DNA of 64,000 bases from Petunia secreta. Lineage: Eukaryota > Streptophyta > Magnoliopsida > Solanales > Solanaceae. The stretch is taken from assembly GCA_029990175.1 (NCBI GenBank), contig JARKIP010000005.1, positions 71,270,001-71,334,000 on the forward strand. The letters run 5' to 3'. Below are positions 56,629-64,000 of the stretch, piece after piece. How positions within the stretch are numbered: the stretch's first letter is position 1; each line of letters begins with the position of its first letter. The notes under the pieces were generated by a model. The model was not told the origin of the DNA. It searched no databases and saw only the letters and a program-made list of their open reading frames with translations. The translations under genes and the position numbers were made by a program.

Positions 56629-57395
56629 CAACTCTGGAACTGCTCTGCATAATTGAGGAAGTTACCATAGTTAGACTAAAAAAGTACCTTCCTCCGCCTG
56701 TGATGTACGACTAATTCTCAAGCAGTACCCCATGCTCCAATCTCTACAAGGAAAAGGGTTGCTCTCCATCTCTAAATTATACCTTGATGGTTGCCGACTC
56801 ACATCTCGAAATTGAGGAAGTGGAATGGCCAAAGATATCTCAGACCCACTGCATGTGGAGATAATGAACTCATATAACGAGCAAGATGATTTATGCTATT
56901 TTATTAAGGCAAGTGGTTCTCCAATAAAAAAATACTTATTTATTTGTCAGGCTTCTATTTTATTTTCTTTTTACATCTTTTTTCTTTGTAAATCTTTTGG
57001 TAGTTGTGTGTTTGTTTCATTGTGAAAGTTACTAGTTCCTCTATTTTCCTATTTCTACTGTAACAGTACTTCCCATACAACATGTATGGTTTTTTTAGCT
57101 CAGCCTCAACCTTTTCAATACGTATGCATGTATCTTGTAGAAGACCTGCCTAAAAGGGACAATAAACCTAAGAGGAAGCTTTTCCGAGTAATTTTTTCAT
57201 TTGAATAATAATAGATCTAGTCATTGTCAATGCTTTTGTAACTTCTGCTTTTAGATAGGGAACACTTATGCATTATATCAGCCCTTTGATCTCTGGCAAC
57301 ATAATTGAAATGATATTAAGCTAGTGATTTCTGAGATAATACTGCTTCCCTTCAAATTTATTTTCCATTGTATGCTTTAGCTTACGATTAAAGTG
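56629..57395 (+). repeat. NLR 3' block right of the Gypsy-type element
   Basis: This contains a decayed LRR end (next entry) and, at 57270-57385, a stretch matching 14840-14960 ('cagccctttgatctctggc', 'cttcccttcaaatttattttccatt'). Otherwise it is AT-rich and non-coding. Confidence 0.7.
56700..56880 (+). pseudogene. NLR C-terminal relic
   Basis: 'atgctccaatctctacaagg', 'ctctccatctctaaattatacc' and 'gaagtggaatggccaaagatatctcagaccc' follow the order of the last LRR and the YWPKIAHIP tail of the family, with a stop and small indels. It is a more diverged lineage than the copies at 13-20 kb. Confidence 0.55.
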
Positions 57396-57479
57396 GTTTA
57401 TGGTGTATTTATTTACATGGGCATTCAAAATGATGAGATGGAAGTTGTTATTTGATTCCCCAAAGCTAGCAAAAAATGA

Positions 57480-58442
57480 TGCACTACATGAAGTTTCATG
57501 TTCAAGCATCATGTTGAAGGATGGTTTTGAAGATGACAAAGGACCTGGTGCTGTGTGGACTACGAAAAGGTTCACAGTTGAAGTAGAAGACTGGGCTGTT
57601 CGTTGGGTTAGTCGAGTTCGAGTTGAAGAGAGAAAACGAGGACAGCTGGAGTTAAAGTCTTAATCCTACTAGGTAAAGGAGAAGCTTGAAGCGATGTTGA
57701 AAGAAGACGCATTTTCTAGTTGCTGAAGGATTGAAGACTTAAGCGGCAAATTAACTTGGGTTTCAAATAAGGCAATATGGGTAAAACTTATTTGAAACTG
57801 AATCCAAACTGAAAAAGGAGTTCTAAGCGAGATTGGATTTGGATTATCTTGAACTCTATAAATACAAGTTAATTTGGCCAGAATCGTTGCGCACTCAAGA
57901 AATCTCAACAAACCAAAATCGAGAGCAAATTGATCATGAGAGTTATTGTGTGCAAGAACAAAGGCAAGGCAGCTAAACCTAATGAAGGAGCAATTTCATA
58001 GTATAGTCTATTGTCTTCGTTCTTTGTTATAGGCTATCGAGTTGTAATCTATCAGCTTGTTAAGAAGCAAATAGTAAAGATTACTCTTTGATGTGATAGG
58101 TCAACCTGACAAGCTAACGTGTGGCTTGGAAGGTTCTAAGTACTAGGAGGTCTAGTTCCTTGATTGCATTGCGTTGTAATCTAAAAATTCCTCGGTTTTC
58201 CTTTAGTGGAAGGTTGAAATCCCAATAGTTTGGGTCGTAGTTTTTGATCCCTTGAGCAAGGATTTTTCCACTTAAAAATCTCTGTCTTCTTTACGTTTCC
58301 ACAGTATTCTAAGTTTCAGAGATATGTGAAACTTGCAAGGAATCTGGTTCTTTGTAAGGTAGGCGAACAAAGTAAAAACAAGTTTTAGAGTTCGAAAAGT
58401 CGGGTAAGGACACTATTCACCCCCCTAGTGTCTCCTTATTCA
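57480..58442 (+). mobile_element. Copia-like LTR, probably solo
   Basis: The late part ('ggaaggttgaaatcccaatagtttgggtcgtagtttttgatcccttgagcaagg', 'gacactattcacccccctagtg') is characteristic of a Copia LTR class common in Solanaceae. It lies where NLR homology is interrupted (57395 to about 58550). Neither border nor a target duplication could be fixed. An open frame of ~87 codons at 57400-57663 is probably incidental. Confidence 0.5.
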
Positions 58443-58547
58443 TTCAGTTCACTTGCCCATGCTTCAAGATTGAAGTTTTTGTGAATAAAAAGAATTTTGT
58501 AATGATTTCGCGTAGGTCCATCTCTCTGATGGCACTGCAAATCACAT

Positions 58548-59400
58548 TCAGTGGCTTGAGATATTAATATTATTCTGAGAAGGACATTGTATGCACCAAA
58601 CTAGGAATAACTTAGGCCTTTCTACTCTGGCTATGTTTTGGCAAACAAATAGCAAAAGACGACATGGTTCTTTATGTTGATAAGTGAACTATGTTGCATA
58701 ATTTTGACTTTAATGCCTAAAGTTCCTGATTTTAGAATAATAGAACTGTCTCTACTTTTGAATGTTAATTCATTTTCCCATACATGAAACATGTCTAGCA
58801 CTTGGTATAACATATAGATAGAGAACATGTCTAGCACTTAGATAATCATTTTTGCTTATTTATGTACCAGGAATTGAAATGTTGAAAAGACTATGTTGTA
58901 CTACAGTATGATAAGAGACTAAAGGAAAGATATTATGATATCCTTTTACAAAGAGGATTAATTGTCAGTGATATGAGAACTAAAAGGCTCAAACTCTTTC
59001 CTCAAGTTAGTTTAGTGAAGGCTATGTTGTACTATGACCTCCAAAGTCAGTTGAGTTTCTACATCAAATGTTTGGACGTTCATCACTATATTGAATTGAT
59101 TACTAGCATAAATAACAGAATATAAGCAGCGGTGAGTCGAGGGAAGTACTTGGATCGTCATATGAATTTCCTGATGACTCTACTGAACTTGATCCACGTT
59201 GACAAATCTATTGTGACAAAGGATAACATTGCCCCTAGAGAGACCATTTTGTCGGATTCGATCATGTCATTAAAACTGAAATCATCCCTAATGCTTTGGT
59301 AGTTGACCATCCTAGTTTCTGGAAGGGAAACAAGACAAGAACTGTGATCGTTTAAGGTTGATCTAAAATTCCTGCTAAATTCCTCATTATTCGCCCATTG
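58548..59400 (+). repeat. Segmental duplicate of 5691-6470
   Basis: Same orientation and same order as the partner ('gcttgagatattaatattat', 'aactaggaataacttaggcc', 'gatatgagaactaaaaggctc', 'cttggatcgtcatatgaatttcctga'). This copy retains more of the LINE fragment at its right side. Confidence 0.82.
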
Positions 59401-59780
59401 ACATTCCAAATAACAAAGTAGATCATCTCAAGTTATTGGAAGGATCAGGTTTTGGTGTTGATTGGTCGTATTCTCTAAAAGAGAATTCAATTTTCTGGCT
59501 AGTGAGGGGCTCAGTACCATTGCATGTTCGCCTACCCTTTGATCTGCGGGATTTCTTACTTCTATTAAGTATTTGCAAAGGGTAATTATTGGGCAAACGA
59601 GTGCATACTTCTTCTTCTGCCATTCCTAGGTAAGAATTATTGTCATCACGTGTAGGCTTGAGAGACTTGCCTAGGACTAGAGGTCTCTCTTCTTAGTTGT
59701 TTTGTTCTTGTTCTGGAGGATTTGGATTTTGGTGGTCTATCACTAGAAGGATGGTTGTCCTTGTCCCAGCTGCATGCTCA
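59160..59780 (-). pseudogene. LINE fragment: ORF1 tail and start of endonuclease
   Basis: On the minus strand, a basic stretch (NRSKKSRRSKGRR, about 59550) precedes the endonuclease start, where ECQWANNEEFSRNFRS...CLVSLPETRM corresponds to the beginning of plant L1 ORF2. It ends abruptly near 59160 with no reverse transcriptase. It differs from the LINE at 33.9-38 kb, so it belongs to another family. Confidence 0.65.
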
Positions 59781-60111
59781 CTACTTGAGTAGAGTCGGGT
59801 TTCCGAGAGTTACTATTACTTATTGTCGATTCAAGCCAAATTGAATCTATTTGTATTTTGGTAGTACTAGATGTAGATATATTGATAAAATGTAGGGGAG
59901 CCGCACAAAGCCTCCCTTATTCAGGCAGGATGTGTACAAAGGGTTGTGGTGTATGTTGCCTACATCGTTGCAAATATAGAATCTTATTTTGCATGTGATT
60001 TGCTTGTGTTGTTAGAGAATTAGACGTGAAAGGATAAAATCTCATTTTTATCAGAAGCCCCATCAACAAAATATTTCCCCTTTCTGGACGAAAAAAGAAT
60101 AAAAAGTAAAA
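59781..60111. other. No recognisable feature
   Basis: Mixed AT-rich DNA. The left part may be more of the LINE ORF1 region; nothing else stands out. Confidence 0.4.
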
Positions 60112-60475
60112 TTTAGCCCACATGCCACTTTTGCCACTTTTTTATTGATTTTATATGATAGGCCACCTTTTGGAACTTCAATCTTTTTGGGCTGAAGTTC
60201 AAACCTTGTGAGTTGAATTTCATGACTAAGTTATGAAGCTCAACTTCAATCCGTAAAGGCTGAACTTTTAGGCACAGATGCGTAAACTTCAACCCTTGTG
60301 AGCTGAAGTTGAACTTCAACGCTTATGAGCTGAACTTAACAAGCTGAACTTGTGTTAAGTTCAGCCCGCAAGGGTTGAGGTTCCAAGAAGTTGTCTCTCA
60401 TGCAAAACCAATAAAAAAAGTGACCTCAAACCAAAGACCACTGTCAAAAGTGGCCTCTCATTCACTTTTCCCGAA
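60112..60475. mobile_element. Foldback-type MITE
   Basis: The left arm ('gccacttttttattgattttatatgataggccacc') and the reverse complement of the right arm ('ccaataaaaaaagtgacc', 'aaaagtggcctctcatt') pair over about 60-70 bp. The centre repeats 'gctgaa(g/c)tt(c/g)a' words in both orientations (about ten copies between 60190 and 60370). Non-coding. Confidence 0.65.
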
Positions 60476-61324
60476 TAAAAATTAGTCCTAAACTATTAGA
60501 TTTTGTTTAAATTTACCTATCATCCACTTATTGGGGAGTAAATTTCTCATATGGTCACTCAACTTTGGGAAATTAGATAACAAAGTCATTTTGCTTTGTT
60601 GGTCTAGAAAAGGTCACTCAACTTAGACAAACTATCTCTTAAAATAATTCTCACTGAATTTTGCACTTTCACTCACCGGAATGCTGAGGTGTAATTTTTA
60701 ATTTTTATTTTATATCCCGTGGGACCGACAAATCAACAAAATGTTCAACATTTCACGAATTATATTTGTTTGATAACTCTAAACCACGTTTAGCAAATTT
60801 GATAGAGAATCTTATATTAGTATAAGCTTTCATAAAAATGGGAGGAAGAAAAAAAAAACAGCAGAGCAAGTGCTATTTCATACCGACTGAACTTGGTAAA
60901 ATACCTTAGTTTCTAATCCCATCCTTCTTTATTGCACCAAAAAATATTCATAATCCAGCTAGTCATTATACTTGAGTCATAAGAAACTAGCTATTAGCTA
61001 ATCTCGAATATATGGGATGATTCGAAGTGTGAATTCGTAGATATATGAGATGATTCAAGTGTGCATTAAAGCTGGAAAAGCATCCACGAGAGTTCAAGAA
61101 GCTGAATTTGCTACCTTCATAAATTTTGATGCAGATAAGGAAAAAGGTAGTTTGATTTAGGACTAACAGTGAAGTTTTGCTTTCAGCTAGTACTTATGAA
61201 CTGGTTTCTCAAGTTGATTCAAATATAATGACTAGCTGAAAATCTTACGTTGATATTAGTTTAGAATGAACTGGTTTTTTTATAATTCAAACCAAAGACG
61301 AGATTGAAAACTAAGTTATTTTCT
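60476..61324. other. AT-rich DNA; possible second MITE
   Basis: At 60540-60720, 'tctcatatggtcactcaactttggg' and 'gaaaaggtcactcaacttagac' repeat a phrase common in Solanaceae intergenic DNA. The remainder (60720-61324) has no recognised content. Confidence 0.35.
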
Positions 61325-61410
61325 CAAGGACAAGTGAGTGTTGCTCAGATTGTAAGTACCCTCTACCTTCAATCAAGAGGTTGTGGGTTCGAGGTAGTAG
61401 TGAGTGTAAT
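61325..61410 (+). mobile_element. tRNA-derived SINE head
   Basis: 'gttgctcagattgtaagtaccctc' resembles an A box and 'gaggttgtgggttcgaggt' contains a B box (GGTTCGA), spaced as in tRNA-derived plant SINEs. A clean tail and target duplication are not visible, so it is partial. It is not a functional tRNA gene. Confidence 0.55.
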
Positions 61411-62326
61411 CACCGAATTTTGGCCCCCAAAACTTAAACATGCTCGGAATAGTTGTGTTTATTTCCTAGGATTTTTACTTAGTCTTTTCTAGATTTTTGT
61501 GATTTTATCTTGCTAATTTTTTTTTTTTTTTTTTTTAGCGAATATCACTAAGCTCAGGGCCTAGTGACAAATTTTATAAATAATGAACCAAAATAAATAA
61601 GTCTTTACAAAGTATGAAATAAAAACAAACAACTTGCGGTAATTAAATAAAGTAACTAGTGCACTCCTATGTAATTGCTCCTGTCAACTACATCCCCAAT
61701 TGGAATGAACATGATAACATGTTAATATCACCAAAGTAAAGACATAATTTACAACAACAATACACTTAACACAATGTGCACTAGATGCTATACAAGAGTT
61801 GCAACTAATTAATACTGTGTAAACAAGTTTTAAAATAGAAAAGCACGTTGTTTTCCAAGGTGTAGCTCGTGCTCTTGAAATGCAGCAAAGATGAATGGAC
61901 TTCCAACATAAAAGAAGCCTGCACCAACTTGGATAATAGTGCACAAGCAGCATCATCAACCCATTGCACAAACATAAAGTAACATGCACCAATGTACGAG
62001 CCAAAGTATCAAGTAGCAACGGTGCTCCACTGCATATCCATGTATTTGCCATAACTAGCAGTAGCCCAAAGTATTGGATCATTATGTAAATGAGGACTCT
62101 TGCTCTCCAAAGAAGCAAGCACGTAACCCCACTCATCACTGAGCACTGGTACGAGCAAAACAAGAGTGAGCTAGCATGACTCTCCAAGATCTGCTCAAAT
62201 GGAAGAGCTACCTGAGCACAACTCGCAATAAAATCAATCAATAGAAATAAACAATTGAGAGTCGCAAATAATAGATTAGCTCGTGCTATGAACAAGCAAC
62301 AAAAGCTCATCCATAGCATAAGCTGA
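61411..62326 (-). other. Possible poly(A)-tailed insert with a 211-codon open frame
   Basis: A run of about 19 T starting near 61520 could be the tail of a minus-strand insert. Upstream of it (61684-62319, minus) is an uninterrupted 211-codon frame, cysteine- and leucine-rich, with no domain I recognise. Its composition could be chance. It ends against the Sirevirus-like LTR. Confidence 0.25.
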
Positions 62327-63166
62327 TGAATACAAGAGGGGGGTGAATTGTAAAACTGCTTTAAGTTAGTCGACTGTGAAATTCGTAAGTTGACTTAGAA
62401 GTATAAAAACTGATTAATGCAGAAATAGAAATGTTGTAAATGGGTAGGGAACGACACAGAGTATTTATACTGGTTCAGAACCAAATGGTTCCTAGTCCAG
62501 TCCCCTTGGGTCACAAGGGAGTTATCTCTCTTCAAGCTCTTAAGTAAACACAAATACACGTATGGTTTATCGTTAACCATAAACGTCTTCTCACAGGTGG
62601 TTTTTAATACTTCGCTCACCACTAACGATGATGTCTGATTTATAGAGAATCGGACCAAACTTCAGTGACACAACTATTTACCTACTACACGATCTCTCTA
62701 TTTCTTTTCTTGTTAAACTCTAGTAAACTCTCAGGGATACAGTTTGTAAGTAAAAGACTTAGAGATAGTAGTTTGTAATTAGAAGCGTGAGGAGGTCTTC
62801 AGAAACTCTTGAATAAATAGTAGCAAGGCAGGGAGACCGTTGCGGGAGAACAGGGCAGAATCTTGGATGAGATGTGATTGAGAGAGATTGACGATATTCT
62901 GATGATAGAGAGATTTGACCCAAGAGATTTGATTCTCTTAGGGATATAAATATCTCCAGAGAATAAGGCAAGAGCCATAACCAAACCTACGGGAATAGCG
63001 GCTGTCAATCTAACTTTCCATAGCTGACTCCGAAAGAGAATCAATTTGCGATCCACAGAATCAATTCCAAACAATAAGGTCCGAAACCTGCGAGAAGCAC
63101 ATAGACTGATTTAGGTATCACATTCTTTTTGTCATAATCAAAATGTAGTCTAGATTAACTTAATAA
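62327..63166 (-). mobile_element. 3' LTR of a Sirevirus-like Copia element
   Basis: On the minus strand the LTR follows the polypurine tract at 63167 and ends '...aattcacccccctcttgtattca' at 62327. It carries the 'ccttgtgacccaaggggactgg' stretch. It is about 840 bp; both borders are approximate, and no target duplication can be tested because the 5' end is outside the window. Confidence 0.65.
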
Positions 63167-63505
63167 TCTCCCCCTTTTTGGTGATGACAAAAAGTGAGAG
63201 AGTGATACTTCCCTTTGTTTCTGAAGTCGAATGTTCAACTCTGATAGCTGACTTCCTCTGAGTGTGCTAACTCCCCCTGAGTGTTAGCTCAGTCTTGATA
63301 GGCAACAGGGTGGGGAGGTTAGTTGACTCCCCCTGAGTGAGTTGCCCTTTAAACAGAAGACATAAAGCATATAGAGGATAATTCAATATTCACATAAACA
63401 ACCTAAAGTCTGTTCTCCCCCTTGGCATCAACCAAAAAGGAGCAAGCAAAAATAAGCACATCAGTGCTAAGTTGTCCTGAATATTACAGACCCAAAGAGT
63501 TAAAT
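63167..63505 (-). other. Multiple polypurine tracts, Sirevirus signature
   Basis: Minus-strand purine tracts AAAAAGGGGGAGATT (63165-63180), CAGGGGGAGTTAG (about 63268-63280), CAGGGGGAGTCAA (about 63325-63337) and AAGGGGGAGAACAG (about 63413-63425) lie between the stop codon and the LTR. 'tttttgtcatcaccaaaaaggggg' is the hallmark of Sireviruses. Confidence 0.8.
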
Positions 63506-64000
63506 TTAGCGAGGAGCAAGAAAATAAGTGAGAGTGTTCACAACATTGTCAGTCATACGGTCTAGCTTAGTCAGAACATCAGTGGACATGGCAGTGATTC
63601 TGGCTTGAACGTCTGTAGAGACAGCATCAATACGAGCATGAACCTGCCTTAAGGCAGCAGCAGAGTCTGTAACAGCATTATCAAGTTTAAGAGTGAATCT
63701 ACCAACATCCAACTTAAGTTCAGCAATATCCTTAAAGGCCTTTGCACTTTTGTAGTGCAAACTCAGCAACAGGTCATTGACATCAGCCAGAGCATCTTTG
63801 AGCTTACCTGCAGGCTCAGTTTCAACTGGAGCAGAAACCTTAGAAGGACCAGCAATATCATCAACAGGCTTGGGGGATTTTGGTTCCTTACGAACCCATG
63901 AGTCATTAAGATGAACATACCCCATTGAAGCAAATGTGCGGGAATTGTAACAAGCAGTTAAAGAGAAAGTTTTCCACTCAGAGATATTTACTTTGTAAAA
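63506..64000 (-). CDS. C-terminal part of a Sirevirus-like ORF, cut by the window edge
   Basis: The frame is open from the right edge of the window to the stop at 63506-63508. The visible ~164 residues have a proline/lysine-rich linker (KEPKSPKPVDD) followed by a long amphipathic heptad-like region (LKDALADVNDLL...RMTDNVVNTL), likely a coiled coil. It lies where Sireviruses place the end of gag-pol or an additional envelope-like ORF. There is no RT or RNase H motif in view, so the second is favoured. An internal ATG is at 63923-63925, but the frame extends further. Confidence 0.55.
   Translation of the reverse strand, partial: FYKVNISEWKTFSLTACYNSRTFASMGYVHLNDSWVRKEPKSPKPVDDIAGPSKVSAPVETEPAGKLKDALADVNDLLLSLHYKSAKAFKDIAELKLDVGRFTLKLDNAVTDSAAALRQVHARIDAVSTDVQARITAMSTDVLTKLDRMTDNVVNTLTYFLAPR

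Noticed and set aside
57400..57663. 87-codon plus-strand frame as a host gene
   Set aside because: It straddles the border between an NLR block and a Copia-like LTR, so it is probably a chance fusion frame.
61325..61410. tRNA gene
   Set aside because: A- and B-box-like words are present, but no cloverleaf with matching acceptor arms can be drawn; a SINE head fits better.

Overview
This is nuclear DNA from a flowering plant, most likely a member of the Solanaceae. The gene model is eukaryotic, with leader and 3'-UTR introns. The only intact host gene is a CC-NB-ARC-LRR resistance gene of the I2/R3a class. The rest is AT-rich and full of plant LTR retrotransposons, LINEs, hAT, Mutator-like and Stowaway elements. 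The family assignments come from motifs and recall; no database search was run.

Layout. 1-2.4 kb: the 3' end of a Gypsy-type element (LTR 487-1877) abutting a truncated 5' copy of the NLR gene. 2.4-9 kb: gene-poor DNA with a segmental duplicate (5.69-6.47 kb), an inverted LTR fragment, a MITE and a second very short NLR 5' relic. 9.0-14.3 kb: the intact NLR gene (CDS 9375-13487, one exon, leader intron, probable 3'-UTR intron). 14.3-23.7 kb: NLR 3' debris, namely an LRR pseudogene (15980-17355), two smaller C-terminal relics, many copies of the NLR 3'-UTR region, and a G-rich non-autonomous hAT (21238-22928). 23.67-38.66 kb: a nest in which a decayed minus-strand LINE is split by a 10.06-kb hAT (target duplication GTCCCCAT). 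The hAT is itself split by a probable Mutator-like element and by a 910-bp MITE in its transposase gene. 39.37-44.54 kb: a nearly complete but inactivated Copia element (target duplication AAAAC). 46.06-48.44 kb: an inverted LTR carrying a Stowaway MITE. 48.4-52.9 kb: more NLR 3' debris and LTR relics. 52.89-56.62 kb: a complete non-autonomous Gypsy-type element (target duplication AAGTG). 56.6-59.8 kb: a further NLR relic, a Copia-like LTR, and the partner of the 5.7-kb segmental duplicate with a LINE endonuclease fragment. 60-64 kb: a foldback MITE, a probable SINE, and the 3' end of a minus-strand Sirevirus-like Copia element running off the right edge.

How it fits together. The window is one piece of a disease-resistance gene cluster. 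A single NLR family has been duplicated repeatedly, mostly as 5' or 3' fragments, and the fragments became landing sites for transposons. Because the flanking blocks are repeated, paralogous copies act as empty-site controls that date and delimit several insertions. I found no single previously undescribed pathway. The most unusual items are the nest with its target duplications, the 63-bp LRR expansion in the intact NLR, a short reading frame in the NLR leader made from a relic copy of its own start, the duplicated palindrome-bearing hAT promoter, and the GC-rich promoter repeats shared by unrelated LTR families.
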